Assembly (NCBI RefSeq): GCF_007655135.1
Contig: NC_045129.1
Coordinates: 12,152,001-12,216,000 of the forward strand
Source: Punica granatum
Lineage: Eukaryota; Streptophyta; Magnoliopsida; Myrtales; Lythraceae
Length of the DNA stretch: 64,000 bases
Direction of reading: 5' to 3'
Below, piece after piece: positions 49,204 to 62,405 of the stretch (positions are counted from its first letter, which is position 1; every line of letters begins with the position of its first letter). The notes under the pieces are model-generated. The model saw only the letters and a program-made list of their open reading frames with translations. It was not told where the DNA came from and searched no databases. Position numbers and translations under genes: made by a program.

Positions 49204-49782
49204 GAATGTTCCTGATTTAGCTTATACAAAATGGCATTCGTTTAAATACTGATAATGTTAACCCTACAAGGACAAATTCCCTATTCACTATTTGCCACCA
49301 TTCAATTAACCTGTCAGGTGACCAAGCCCTCCTCATTTTTCCCCCCCTATTCATTCATTTCCTAGGCCGTGAGTGATTGGTCACCACTCATTGACCCTAG
49401 AAAAGCTACACTACATATAAGTAAATTGTTACATGATGAAGACACGACTGCATCAGTCACGACTGTCTGCAGAAAACTTGATATGAAGATTACGATACGC
49501 ATGGTTAACATTAATCTCTTCAAAACTTGGGAGGTGCAATAACAATTAACCTTTTCTAACCATTCCGGATTATCGTAAATTAGCAACACAAACAGCTGTT
49601 TGTTGTGGAACCTGCTGTTCGCGGTCAACTGTCCAACCTGTGACCTGCTGCCCCCAGTTTCTACTTCTGCCCCCAGCTATCGAGTCAAACGCAAACCAAC
49701 ACAACAAAACAAAAATATATTCGTAAAATTAGGAAATTAATATTATTATATGAGATTGAGATGAGACACACAGTGCATTGAC

Positions 49783-49818
<36 letters not shown>

Positions 49819-50708
49819 CAAAACCTCCTTAAATGCGATTCTTTTCATCATTACCTTATTATTTTGAGCTTTTGAGAGAGCCCTTACTTTCCAACTTCCC
49901 TGTACCTTCCAATGCCCGCACGGTCAGTCTGACTGACTTTTTTTTTTTCCACTTCTCTTTCTTTATTTCATGACTTAATTTATTAATAATTTTCAAATTT
50001 CAAAAACTAATTAATTTTCATTCTTCCTCGATCATCACCTCATTCTCTCACCCTCTTGTTTATCTCAATCGCCTCTCAGCCGTTCGATCTCTCTGTTATT
50101 GTGAAAGGACATGCATATGTACCCTTATATTAGATGAGAAAGATATGAGTAAATGAGCAATTGACATGAAAATGACAAGATGCTATGATTCAGAGGGGAA
50201 AGAACCCGAGACAGCCTTGCGAACGGTATCTTTTCCATTGTTTATTCGCGAAAATTTGTCTTAAATTTCCTCACCAGACATTCTAATGGCAGTAGTTAAT
50301 GTGTATGTTTCAATTGGTCCCTCATGCATGCACTTGTTGCCAAATCCCAAAATAAATATGTATATACATCTATCATGTATGCATCATGCCTTCAATTTCC
50401 ACCCTTATAATTAATTATCTCTCTTCCTCTCACTCCACGCATGAATTGCATTGCATGAAAACTCCGTTTGTCTTTTGAAGAACAAAATAAACAACGAATA
50501 ATTGAGCTCCTGTGATGTTCATCAACTAGAAACAAACCTTCGATGCTTATGAGCAACTCAAGCCGGCCATTTCCATGTGCCGAGTGAGCAACTCAAGTCG
50601 GCCATTTTTATGCTGCTTTACTATTGTTGCATTCGTTGCATATATATGTTAAAAGTTTAGTTTTCTGTTTGATACTTTATGCTTTGGCTATATTAAGTGC
50701 TTAAAATC
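49204..50708. other. Upstream region of the MIR166 locus
   Basis: No gene is recognised. It contains (GA)n at 49785-49816 and, at about 50547-50612, two direct copies of GAGCAACTCAAGYCGGCCATT. It probably holds the MIR166 promoter. Confidence 0.5.
49785..49816 (+). repeat. (GA)n microsatellite
   Basis: Uninterrupted GA run upstream of the MIR166 transcript. Confidence 0.9.
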
Positions 50709-50935
50709 AACATGAATTGGTTCAAGTGGTTCAACACAGCTTATTCCCTTTAAACAATGTCTTAAGTTCAAGTATTGTGAATGGAGAAAATTCATGATTA
50801 TAAGAGTTTTATCCCTTAGTAGACAAATCCATGATTATGAGAGTTTTATCTCTTAGTAGACTTACCTAATTCAGATCTAAATTTTCAAAACATATTGGAC
50901 TTTCGGATATCATACGATTTACATCGAAATGCGAA
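50709..50935 (+). mobile_element. Au-like SINE with internal duplication
   Basis: It shares ATTGGTTCAAGTGGTTCAAC, TTCCCTTTAAACAATGTCTTAAGTTCAAG and CTTTCGGATATCATACGATTTACATCGAAA with the SINE at 20475-20662. The phrase ATGATTATRAGAGTTTTATCYCTTAGTAGA is present twice in a row (50793-50860). No target duplication was found. Confidence 0.7.
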
Positions 50936-52680
50936 AATAAAGTACACAAAAGGTGCCAGTCTAACATGCATGACCCAACATGCACTACCAATCGTGTGTA
51001 TCTAGAGAGTATTAACAAGTCAAAAATCGTCTAGCAATAAAATTACTAAAAAATTTGCTTGTACATCAATCCGTTGGCTTTTCTTACAATTGATTGACGG
51101 ACTTCAAACCGTCGAAACATGATCACGATGAAACAAAAATAAAGACAGATTTTTCTTTTTTTCTTTTTTTTCTTTTTTGGTGAAGTAGATTGATTTTCAA
51201 TTTTGGGGAAGTTGCGTATGTATACATAATAGGGATGCAAAAATTGATGATACATAGAAAGGGTAAGGAGGGAGATGTAATAGACCATGACCCTCATACA
51301 TGTTTATTTTTAGGCATGGCAGTGTTCCTGAACAGTGTCTTCCGTGAAACACGTCATGGCAAAGACGGCGTTTAAGGCAGTTCCCGATCTCAGCCGTCCA
51401 ACCGGGGCATCCGACGGTTGGAAGCACACCATCACGGAGCCGGACTTGTCGGTGTCAGCGGGAGCGTAGGGTCGGGAAACGAGGAAAAGTGCCCGACTAA
51501 CGAGGAGAGACAAAATTTAAAAAATTAAAATCCAAATTTATTTTTTAAAATCTCGGGGTGATGAGGTGGACCTGTCAAAGTCAAAGCGATCGACGGCTCG
51601 GATGCTCTCGCTCATCGTACGCTGCAGGCACCGCCACGTGATCGGATTTAATTCTCCGCTGGTGTCGTGGGCCCCGCCAAGGGGACAGCTGCACGTGCAT
51701 GCTGGGCCAGCTTGTACAGGTGGGCTTCGCCTACTTGGTGGGGCCCGGTTGGGTCAACTCGTGGGGCCCATTGGGCCTCAGGAGGTGTGTAATCATGCCT
51801 AAATGATGAGTGTGATGGATGTATGGGTTGGAGGAGTTGGGCCATGTCACGGCGTGAAGACACGCGCGACATAATGCGGATCTCTCGGGGCGGATTTTAA
51901 CAATTTTCATCATCCATGACATAATTAACAAAATAAATAAATAAATAAATAAATAAATATGATTCTTCCCTTCTTGGTGATGTGGTGTTAAGGAGATCGA
52001 TCTGATTATTGTAAAACCATTTGCTTGTCGCGGGACATTATACTGGCTATATTTCGTCAATTCAATATAATTTTACTAAATTTTATTGAGTAGAAACGTA
52101 AGTAAAATGCTCTAGGATACTTTAACGGTTCTTTTTTTTTTTTTTTTTAAACCAATTTTTCAGAAATTTTACTCTGGACAAGTCCCTTTGGATTGATTCT
52201 CGCTAACGCTCTTTAATGTAGGCGGTGCAGGTTACACAATTTTTGTAGGTACGAAACATTTAACTCTATAGTCTTTAATGTTTGCATGGTTCTATGCTTT
52301 TTCAGCAGTTGCAGGACCATCAATGGCTTTTCACTTCCATGTGCAAGTATTGGTCGTGTTTGGTTTTTGTAAGACTGTAAAATGAACTTGAAATGTGTCC
52401 TTTCACATGAGAGGAGAACAAATTTGGGACATTATTTTGTCGGAAGTTGCCATCATCGTTCGGGCACCCACACCACAGTCGCTGAAACTTCTAAACCGAT
52501 AGCTCTTTCTGTACAGTGAAACCAAATGAGATGGAACAAGCCGTTCTCTTTCTGCTTCAGATGTAACGAATGGGGCCGATGACAAGGGAATATGATAATA
52601 GAAAAGTCTCTTGTTTTGAGGAAAAGACCATGAGATACATCCCCAGCACACGGGCTGTAATTGTCTCAGAAAAATGTTTA
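50936..52680. other. Intergenic stretch with a GC-rich block
   Basis: About 51340-51900 is notably GC-rich (for example CGTCCAACCGGGGCATCCGA, GTGGGCCCCGCC) but no protein or known RNA is recognised in it. (AAAT)n is at 51925-51957. The last few hundred bases are probably the 3' side of the next gene. Confidence 0.4.
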
Positions 52681-52863
52681 CTTCACAGATTGCTGTACAA
52701 GAAAAGGGCAGCTAGCTAACATATAGCACAGGTTGTACACCTCCTGAAATCCTAATGTCTAACCTGCTTACAAATTGCCACATAGAATTCCCTTCCGGGA
52801 ACCTCGCAACATTCAGGGAGGGGAGAATCAAAGCTCCAAAGGCTATGTCGATAAAGGACAAGC

Positions 52864-54395
52864 TCATGTGGCGCCCCAGTTGGGCCAAGGCAATGGGTTA
52901 CCAGCACTAGGCTTAAATTGTGTTGTATCAGAACCCGGCAAATTCTGAGGAAGGCTATGTTGCTGAGGAAGCAGATTGCACAGTACCACCAAGTCTGTTG
53001 TGCTTAGAGCAGGGAATGAACCACCAACCAAACTTGAGACTAGGGGTTTCTGCTGAGGAACTAGTTGCGGGTTGAAATTAGAAGCAGAGGTGCTTGAGGT
53101 TTCGCTGCTCCTCGATGGATTCCCTCCCCAAGTTTTACCAACCTTCTTTGCTGGAGAATCTTCATTTCGTTTCCGCTTCTTATTTTTACGGGAACGAGAA
53201 GTGGGACCTCCGTGATCATGATTCGGATTAAGTTTTACCAGGGGGCTGAGGCACGTGTCTTCAGAGCCAAATATCAGTTCACTCAATTTGTGCCCCTCCA
53301 TGTGCCCATCAAGAAACATGAGAATGAAACAGATTGAGTTGTTGATGCAGTCATAGATTGTTTTAGCTTCATTCGTCCCGACTGCCCTTGCAACATTCTG
53401 GGACCTATCAGTGAAATCTTCCACCTATTGAAGAGTGTGAGACAACGTTGTTAAGTATATCAACTATCAATTATTCTAAACAAGCACGGCTAAAATATGG
53501 GATTTCAGAAGAAGAGGTAAGGGAAGTGAATTTACACTTATTGGGTTACACTCTGAGTCAAATGTTTTTGAAGTCCATGATGCATTATACAAGCTGGCAC
53601 AGAGGCCCTTTTGCCAAAGTTTCTCGACAGAAGCCAGCTGCAACAGAAACAGAATGATGGAGAACCAGTTAAATATTCCAGGAGAACTTTGATGCCTGGC
53701 CTCTGGAGTTAGGAGCTTTTAAGAGTTAACAAACCAAGTTATAGAATATATGAAAGAACTATAAAATTCTGCCTATTTGGGAAGATATGTTATCAATTCC
53801 GAGCGTCACTTTCTTCTTGTAAAGGAGGTAATATTTGCTGGTATATAAACTCGATGAGCTGAACAGAAGTCCCTCTTCAGCTCTGACTAATTTCTCCAGC
53901 ATCTATCTGATTAGCGGCCTTTCAATGATTTCCATTGATTCCGTCTGTCTGTTAGACTAAGAATAACGCAGCAAGTATATCTCCAGAAGAAAATGATAAA
54001 TCCAAGAAAAGTAGTTTCCATCCTTCGAACTTCTTTCCTTCAGGCTGATGCTAAGCGTTAGGTACAGAAGTTACCTTAATTAAGAGAGTCATGAAGAGCT
54101 GACTAAGAGATTCTTCATTTGGTTTTCCATAATTTTTGAAGCCATCAACATTTTTTCTTACTTGTGCAGGCTCAGTTCCATCTGCAATCAAACTAAGAAA
54201 CTTTCCATATCTGACCAAATGAAGCATAAACCATGAGCTGTCACTTAGGAAGTTTCAACATGGGTGAAACATAAAGAACATTACATATTGCATTTAAAAG
54301 GTAAGAGAGATTGGATGCCAAAAATTAGCGAGCATTATATGTCTTTTGGCCAGTTCCAGAGTTCATGCTCATAGAAGACTCTTCCCCGTAATTCC

Positions 54396-54447
<52 letters not shown>

Positions 54448-57400
54448 TTCAAGAATACATATTCTCGGATACTATAAATATGTTTCTAAGGAAGATAATC
54501 TCCAAAAATTGTAAGGGGGAGCTCACTTATAAGTGTTCTGCTGGGAAGTTAACATCACCTTTCAAAAATAGAGAAAACGGAGGCAGTATGGGGGGATCTC
54601 GAGTCTGTGAAATCAAAGTTAAACAAGAATAAACAATTAGATACAATAAGTCTTCGATGCTATCACTACAAAATAATGAATACAACTTTAAGTGAAAGCA
54701 ACTAATGATATTACCTAAGGAAACCTAAGTATCAAAACCAGATAATAGATATGCTTTACAGCCATTAAAATTACCTGCAAGTGAAAAGCAACTAATGATA
54801 TTATGGAAAGAGAATTTAACGTGCGATCCTTCGAACTATTGATGCCATTTGCTTTTGCCCAAGCTTTCACCTGCAATTAGCAGAAGTATTGCCCATGATA
54901 AGATTAAAATCCACGTGAGGAAGAATAACTAATTCCCTAAACAGCAAGAAACAAATCCATCAGTCAGGAAAAAAGAAGTGGAAGAGAAAATGGAAAAGAA
55001 TAAACAGATATGAGAACGTTATAATGGACCCTCAGGCAATTTTCATTTTAAAGTTGATAAATTCTCTCGATTACTTTAGTCTCCAGAGGCTACTAATGAA
55101 TATATCAACAATCTTCGCTTTCCTTACTTCATATCCTTCAGCATCTGAGCATGACAAATTGGGATAAAGGAGATTCAGCGAAAAAAAGTAAATTGATACT
55201 AATAAGAAAGCATTGCAAAGCGAGGATTTCTTCTACAGAACAACCAACGTAAAAAGTCTCCAACATACATGCATGGAAATAAAAATTCCATAGAGCCTCG
55301 AAGATGTGAATAAAAGTGATTGGATCTCCAATCTCTTGGTCATTTGACAAAAAGCAAAAGAAAAAAAGATCATCTTATACACAGGTTATAGCTGCCAAAG
55401 AAAATGAATACTTCAAAGACAATTATTGCTAATTGTGCCAAACAGGAAATAGGAAAAAGACCACATATTCAGCTGGAGCAGAATAGAACCAAGCTCTTTT
55501 CGAGGTATAACAAACCGATAATATCAGAGTCAATAAGAGACCGAGTATGGAGCCTCAACCACATCATAAAAACAATAGCACTAAAGAGTAAGCTTTGATG
55601 TATCAATATTATAGTAAATTACCAGAAAACTTAGCTTCTGAAACCTTTCATCAATAGCAGAAATTATGTGGACAAGCTGTGACTTCAGAATGCCATCCCA
55701 GTTCTCAACTGAAAGATCACATTCTATTCGAGTTCCCACATCGATTACTTTCACGATCGGTACCCTAGCAGTCATGATTTTCTGGATGCTAGTAACATGG
55801 CCCTTCCCTAAAACAAACAGACTTAGATTAAAAAATAAGAAAGGTCAATAACAAGTAATTCTCATCAAATATTTCGTACCTTCAAAGCATAGGATCCAAA
55901 AACAAAGAAACTAACCATTTGCATAAGCAGATTCTCAATACTTATTAAATGTATTTCCTTGTGAAATTATTACAGGTTCTAATTGCAGAGCCAAGGAGAA
56001 AAAAAAATTGGAAAAGCTTACTTTATCAACAATTGTGAGAAACAAAATGCACAATTTTACACTAACAAACAGGGCCTCATCTAAGAAGCCATGATAATCA
56101 ACCAAATAGATAAGATAGGTCTCAAACCAACAAATAAAACACGTTGAAATTTCTTTAATATGAGAAAGAAAGAAATTTTAAATTATCAGGTACTTTGAAG
56201 GGCGTGCAGCTTCTTAGAAAACTTTTTAAGTGCCTGAATCTTCTTCTCTCGAGGACATTCAACTTCAGCACTCCCAAAGTTGATAGATAAGTCCAAATCA
56301 CTTCCTGCAGTGAACATATCCATAACAAAGGAGCCAAATCCCTCCACAACAGGGCACTCATCTGAATTGCCTGAAATAATAAGCAGTAATCATAGTCTAT
56401 CCTACCTTATAACTCAAACATGAAAACGAAGATGATTAAAACTGGAAATTGGTTACAGAGAGTAGATGAGAAAAGTGATCCAGCAATTATATAACAAAAA
56501 CAGAAATCCATTGTAATTACTAAACAAGAAGAGTAGACAGGTTGATATTGTACCATGAAAATAAGAAGAGAGAAAAAAGTATTCATCAGGCAGTTGGAAA
56601 TCAAATGTCATATATCTTGACGAAAAAGGCATGAATATGATTACCTTTTGCTTTTTAACCTGAGCATGTTGAAGGAATCAGTTATATCTTTCTACTCACC
56701 CTAATCCCAATTTCCAAAAGAGATTCGAGTTAGAAACCGAAACTCAAAGACTTACCATATACTTCCTTTGCTATTGTATTGAAGATACGAATGAGATCCG
56801 TTCGATTATGATAATCAATTGGTTTTGGAAGACGCAGGGCATAAACATCATCGAGTATTCTACCGAGGCCAGATAGATGCACCGGATCAATGTTATTCTT
56901 TTTGAGTTCCTTCAGCTCAAACTTACTTGCCTTCTTCAATAGAACTGCCATGCAATACATTAGTTACACGCCAACATAACAATGATCAGAAAATAAGACA
57001 CTACCCCCAGATAATCACCTTCCGACAAGATGAACAGAACTCGAGCAATCAGATCACTAAATTCATTCTAAAAACGACCTGAACGGCTAAGCATACATTT
57101 CAATCCACAACAAGAATATGCTAACTCAACCGATTCCAATAAACTCCACTAGCACGGACCCATATACCTTTTGAAAATTTCGCCAACAATTGAAGTTCAC
57201 TGTTTACACGAAGCTTCACAAAGAATTTCTCAAGATGCTTAGCAACCACCCGAGCTTCTCAATGTTTTCTGGCGCACGAAAATTCATTTTGAAGCAAATT
57301 GATGTATTCATGAAAAAGGGTAGACTTCAATACAAAGAATATCACTGCTTAGCAATCCCTTCTAGACGAGAAGCTGCTATCTTTTCCGAACTTCATGCAC

Positions 57401-57517
57401 CAAAAGCTGACAAAATGTGCAAAACAAACCGACCCGGATAAAGTAACAACGCACCATATGGGTAACAATGGAGCAAAACTGATAGCAGGAGGCCTTACCT
57501 TTCCTGGGTAATGCCAT
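52864..57517 (-). CDS. Nucleotidyltransferase, non-canonical poly(A)/poly(U) polymerase type
   Basis: Member of the Cid1/HESO1-type terminal nucleotidyltransferases, which add U or A to RNA 3' ends; which base and RNA cannot be told here. Nine coding exons on the minus strand are 57517-57499, 56944-56756, 56370-56194, 55807-55623, 54870-54775, 54604-54559, 54181-54075, 53637-53536 and 53424-52864. They join in frame with GT-AG borders to 493 residues. The catalytic core shows G82-S83 (GFGSFVMDMF), Asp94 and Asp96 (GSDLDLS), and a third acid at Asp159 (IECDLSVEN). The substrate/PAP-associated region spans about 190-350 (KAWAKANGINSS, NGI..TLNSLS). A basic stretch at about 383-396 (RKNKKRKR) looks like a nuclear signal and the tail is Ser/Pro/Gln-rich. 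The first coding exon is only 19 bases (MALPRK). It looks intact. Confidence 0.9.
54399..54444 (+). repeat. (CT)n microsatellite
   Basis: Uninterrupted CT run in the sixth intron between coding exons of the nucleotidyltransferase gene (between 54559 and 54181). Confidence 0.9.
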
Positions 57518-57860
57518 AGAATAGAATCTCAGAAGCACATACCACTCTCCGCTTCAACCCTGAGCAGCAGAGGAAAGTAAGATGAAGGGTTAACGGAACA
57601 ATGACTTCAAATGCAAAAACTTAGCACAAAAATATCAGCAGCGCGTGATTGTTCATGGAGAAAGCAAAGCCGGGGTGATCGATCTCGAGAACCATTTGCA
57701 TCCCAAGTGAAAAAACCGTGGAGCATACCTTGAAAAGATCGAACTTCTCTCCGACTCAAGCATCGAGATGGAGAGACAGACAAAGGGGCAGAGCACAGTG
57801 CTGCCGGGTCGGAGATGATGAGAGGGAGGAAGGACAAGGGAAAGAAGCTCCGGGGACTGG
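57518..57860 (-). other. 5' untranslated exons of the nucleotidyltransferase gene
   Basis: A non-coding leader with donor CAAG|GTATGC at 57729/57728 and acceptor CTCAG|GG at 57560/57559 would join a first exon above 57729 to 57559-57518, directly ahead of the ATG at 57517. The transcription start is not fixed; no TATA box stands out. Confidence 0.55.
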
Positions 57861-58894
57861 GCGTGACGTTACTATGCCATTCATTGGTTCGTTTTCCCGT
57901 GCATAAAGATTTTTTTTTTCCTCTCCCTTTTTTCTTCATTTTTCTCTCAAGGTTTAATGGGCTTATTATGATGGCCGGCCCAATTAAAAAGGGCCTCAAA
58001 ATATTTGGCCCAATCAATGGAGATACAGTAGGCCACTTTACTTTAGGCCCAAAGCTACAATGTTTAATCTAAATTTAAATTTCAAGAAACTTATATTCGT
58101 GTCAACCAAACTAATTTTCTGCAGAAATTTTTTTACATATATGTAAACATATATTTGTTTTTTAAGTCGGAGATTCGGAGGCAGGGAAGGTCCATGTTAC
58201 AATCAGTTGTATGGTGCAATCATCTTTTTGATTGTTGGATGATGATCTATTAATTAATTATTTATTTATCTATAATTATTACAATCCAACGTTCAAAAAG
58301 TGATTGCACTATAAATAAGTGTGCAATTCACGCGAGGTCGCCCCTTCTAGCATAAAGGGAATATTTTGCTCCTCTTTGTAGATATTAGTTCGAATTTTAG
58401 TAGTTGATCGTGGGAAGCGAGACTCGCAAGTCACGCGTATGTATTAGACTCGATGTAGATGATATGAGAAGTGGTGGTCCGAGATGAGGTTGGCCTCATA
58501 GAAAGAAAGCGAGCGAGCTAAAGAAAGATAGAAGTCGAAAATCAGAGAGAAAATTTGTTCATGCTTCCCCTACTCCTAATAAGGTGATGAATTTGATTTT
58601 TTATCCCCAGATTTGGCTTGTGGTGTCATCATCACATCCAATAATGATTTTGAAATACATTTCTTCGAGATATATATGTCCATTGCATATCAGTCAATTA
58701 TATCATTTTAATCTATATATAAGAAAAGTCTTTTAGGATAACTCGGTGCATGCATATGACTTATGCAAACCTGGAAATGATCAATCATCTTAAATTGCCC
58801 ACTCCCACTTGTCATCTGGTTCCTAGACTGTCCCAGAGACTGATTCCACAAAATATTCCCGCATGTATCCCCGAATTGGTCCAAAACTCCAATA
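57861..58894. other. Intergenic stretch with a short inverted repeat
   Basis: GTGCAATCATCTTTTTGATTG at 58216 pairs with TTCAAAAAGTGATTGCAC near 58289-58309 around an AT-rich centre, probably a small MITE. No gene is recognised. Confidence 0.5.
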
Positions 58895-59132
58895 ATGCGT
58901 TTGGTTTGTAAGTAATATTTTAAAATTAGATTTTGATTTTGAAAAAAAATTGTATAAATGATTATGTGTGGAGTTCACCTTTTGACTTTGATAAGTTATT
59001 TTGTTTTGTTGTGGAAAAAAAGTTGCATAAATGGGATCCACCCTTTGACTTTGTATGAGTTATTTTGTTTTATTGTTGGTAGAATTAAATTAAAGTGTGA
59101 TTTTAAAATCACATTGTGAAACCAAATAAAGC
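58895..59132 (-). mobile_element. MITE of the GTTTGGTTTCA family, reversed
   Basis: TGCGTTTGGTTTGTAAGTAAT at the left and TTGTGAAACCAAATAAAGC at the right. The body shows CTTTGACTTTG...AGTTATTTTGTTTTRTTG, the reverse complement of the other copies. Confidence 0.7.
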
Positions 59133-61075
59133 AAAATCCTAAGATCGTATTATTTGATAGATGAAAGTAAATGATATGGCACCTTCATTTTAAACAATTA
59201 TATATTTGGAATTTTTTTGCAATATATATGTGATCGGATGATCATGCAATATACATGCTCGACTGGCTGTGTCTAAGGAGCATAGGATTCAGTAATTATA
59301 AATGTATATATTACCCATATAAAAATGCTGAATAGGTACTAAAGTGCTGTCTAGGTAGGCAAAAGAGAGAACAGAACACCACACCCATCACTATATTGTT
59401 TTTCATTGTGCAACACATCCAATATTCGGAAGTCAACGTGTCCCGACTAATTCAGATTTGAGTTGAGTTAACCTATTAAAAAGTAAACTCCTTCGGTTAT
59501 GGATTTTTTTTCACAAAATTCGAATTCAAAAATTTACTTAAGAAAAGCAAACGCTAAATAATCTAAATCAACTCAAAAGTTGTGGTACCTGTATCGCTAT
59601 ATTTTAGTATATTATTTTGCGAAAAGAAAGAGTAGGAAGGAGAAGGAGAAATGGAGTGATGAATATATCGATCAGTGGGCTGTCTCACACTTGCAATCAT
59701 TTTGGCAACAGCTACAGCAACGCACCTTCTCCTTTTCTTTTGCCAGATAATAGGAGAGCACCGTACTGTACATCCCCACTAAACCATTTTTCTAATGAAT
59801 TAATTGATCAATTCTCTTCAGTAAAAGACACCGATTTATACGGGGTTTCTAATTTTCAAATAGAAGATGCATAGTAAAGCGATTTTAATTTCACTCTCTG
59901 ATTCTCGATCATGAGCCAATTGCATATAACACATGTTTCATGGTTTTTTGCAGTTGTTGAATTAAATCAATTAACTTTTGCGTGAATAGAACGGTTCTCA
60001 ACGTAGACATTTTTATTGTATTTCTTCGTTTACAGATAAGACCAATGGAGAATTAGAAGGGGATGATCAGTCCCGCAGAGAAGCGTTACATCTCTTAGTA
60101 ATATATATAATCATTTCATGTCAAGTTGTGTTTGCTTACTTTTCACGACATTTAATAGAGATAAACTTAAAAAGACTATAAAGAAGAAGACCAAGCCTCT
60201 GTAGTATCAACTTGCTAATGTATAAATTTCTCAGTTCCTTTTATTTTTCGGTCTACTTTGGTTGCGAAGATATATTCAAATGGTAGAAAAGCAAAGAGCA
60301 AGTGCTTCCTTAATTAAAGAATATGCATGCATGCGTCCATTAATTACAATTAATGATTACGGATTCAGTTGAATTATTCCATTTTTTTGGCATTGTAATT
60401 GGTTAATTTCAGTTATTCCAACTTTCTAGGGATTCTTTAGGATTAAAAAAATTACAGCGTATGATTATACGGATTAATCAGATAAAACAAGGGTTTCAGT
60501 TATCTTACTATTTACATACTATCAAAAGAAAGAGGGATCGCTTTTTATCTTTTATCCAATCCAAAAGGAAAAAGAAAGACCACTTCTATTATGTGTCCCA
60601 TCTTTGTTATTATTGGCACATATCTACACAAGAAAATGGGTATATATCCTCATGTATGTGCTAGCTTATAAACAAAGATGGATTTATAGCGTATATTGTG
60701 GTATTTACCATTTTTTCCATGAACCCATTACACTTTGCCCTCATATGATTTTACTATTCCTTTATCTTCTCTTGAGTTTTGCCCTTCTTGGACCAAACTC
60801 CTAGATCTGTCCCTACTTATAAATTTGCTGGGAACATTATAACTCGACAATTCGTCAAAAATACACTGGAATATATATCGTATGCAGATATTTTCACTAA
60901 TTCATCGATCGATCAAAAAAAAAATAACCATGACAGTGCCTTGTTTGTTGGCAAACTCCTGTTTCCTCACTTACTCTTTCAACGTACTCCAAGTAGGAGC
61001 TATTTTCCTCAAAGAAAAACCTCCAAAAGTAGGAAATTGAAAAGTTTAATTGGGGCAAATTAAGAAGACTCAATA
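59133..61075. other. Intergenic stretch
   Basis: Nearly 2 kb of AT-rich DNA. Small open frames (59617-59874, 60461-60804) have no recognisable features. Confidence 0.5.
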
Positions 61076-61077
61076 CA

Positions 61078-61135
61078 GCCCTCCTCCTCCTCTTCTTCTT
61101 CTTCTTCTCCTTCTTCTTCTTCTTCTTTTTTATAT
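61078..61135 (+). repeat. (CTT)n-rich tract
   Basis: Imperfect CTT/CTC repeats in the 3' flank of the SAUR gene. Confidence 0.8.
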
Positions 61136-61250
61136 TTTGTTTTCTTTTTCTTTTTGGAAGGAAATATAGAAAGGCAATAAAAAGCTAGCAAAAAACTAAA
61201 GTGCCCCTTTGCTCTCACATACAGAAAAAGGGTTATAACATTGATTATTA

Positions 61251-61577
61251 TTATCGACAAGAGTTGAAAGACAAAGAACTAGACAGGTGCGGGTGGTGAT
61301 GGTGGCTATGGTGGTGGTGGTGGTGGCCGCTCGGTTCCCTCTCGATCCGCCACCGCAGGTGGAGAAAGTCATCCACCGAGCAAGGGAGCCGGAGCGGGCC
61401 CTTCGTGTGGTAACCATAGACCTCATGCGCCTTGTCGAGGAGCTTCCTGAAGAGCGGGTGGTACAGATACGATATCGGGATCACGAACCTCTGGACTCCT
61501 CCGTCTTCATCCTCCAACCCTACTTGGACAGCCAGGAACCCCTTCTTCACCTTCATCTTCTTGTTGTCCTCCTGCAT
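61251..61577 (-). CDS. SAUR family auxin-responsive protein (SAUR32-like)
   Basis: Small auxin-up RNA protein. SAURs bind and inhibit PP2C.D phosphatases, which activates plasma-membrane proton pumps and promotes cell expansion. The gene is intronless, as is usual, and gives 108 residues from the ATG at 61577. The SAUR domain (about residues 9-80) shows KKGFLAVQVGLEDEDGGVQR, FVIPISYLYHPLFRKLLDKA, EVYGYHTKGPLRLPCSVDDF. The tail is rich in histidine (SGHHHHHHSHHHHPH), a feature also known in SAUR32-like proteins. A (GA)n tract and TATATATA runs lie 170-230 bases upstream and may form the promoter. No auxin-response motif was firmly identified. It stands alone, not in a SAUR cluster. Confidence 0.9.
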   Translation of the reverse strand: MQEDNKKMKVKKGFLAVQVGLEDEDGGVQRFVIPISYLYHPLFRKLLDKAHEVYGYHTKGPLRLPCSVDDFLHLRWRIEREPSGHHHHHHSHHHHPHLSSSLSFNSCR

Positions 61578-61749
61578 GATCTCTATCAAACCGATCCACG
61601 TTGGTAATGATCCCTTCTTCTTCTTAGACTTTCTTCAACTTTGCCGAATAGTTTGGAAAGCTAGTAGAGAACTCCAAGAGAAGGAATCCTTGGAGAGGTA
61701 GAAGAAGTGATTTGGAAGAGTTGTGTCTATGGAGGAATATATGGTTGTC

Positions 61750-61776
61750 CTTGTATATATATATACATATATATAT

Positions 61777-61809
<33 letters not shown>
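61750..61809 (-). promoter_or_regulatory. TATA runs and (GA)n upstream of the SAUR gene
   Basis: TATATATATA stretches (61754-61776) and an uninterrupted GA run (61776-61809) lie 180-230 bases above the start codon. They probably belong to the core promoter and leader. GA/CT tracts near the start site are common in plant promoters. Confidence 0.45.
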
Positions 61810-62237
61810 CATAAAGCTTGGAAGCTGGAAAAGCTAGAGATGGCTCGAAAAAGCAGAGGTGGGTATTTTTGTCGAAATTGTTGATGGAAAAATAAAAAGA
61901 AAAATCTGACAGTACGTGTGTCTGTCTGTTCGTACTCTATGCGAAATAATCAAACATATGTGTTATATAAGCTTTTTTTTTAATATATAATTGTTCGATA
62001 TATTAAAATTGTAATATGGTCCCGGTGGTGGTCCATATATCCACTGTAGTGGGCTTAACTCTTGGCGTGGAATAGAGACGTAGAGGACGAAATTAATTAG
62101 AGCTGCAGCTATAGCTATAGAAATTCTCACGCTTTTTGCATTTATTTTGCTTCTCTCCTTTTTATCTTTTGCGTAGATTGCTGCAAATGCTTTTCTCTTG
62201 GAGGAATTTATCGGCATATAATCTCGAACCTAACCAC
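61810..62237. other. Upstream region of the SAUR gene
   Basis: No gene is recognised. Confidence 0.5.
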
Positions 62238-62405
62238 AATCAATAGGGAGTTAGTTGGACAGTAAGCAGTTTCAACTCCCGTAAAGAAGAAAATACAAAT
62301 TCGAATTTCAGAAATCAAACTTGTTATGATGAATAATAATATTTAAATACTCGATCTCTCGAAATTTTCAAAGCAATATCTCTCATAATTTTTTTCATTA
62401 AAAAA
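62238..62405 (+). mobile_element. tRNA-derived SINE, third family
   Basis: It has GAGTTAGTTGGACAGTAAGCA (A-box region), CAACTCCCGTAAAGAAGAAAATACAAATTCGAATTTC (B-box region) and CTCGATCTCTCGAAATTTTC, then AATATCTCTCATAATTTTT and an A-run. It parallels 43350-43512 throughout. Confidence 0.65.

Noticed and set aside
57190..57441. Open frame of 83 residues inside the first intron region of the nucleotidyltransferase gene
   Set aside because: No recognisable domain, opposite strand, inside an intron, and no promoter features.
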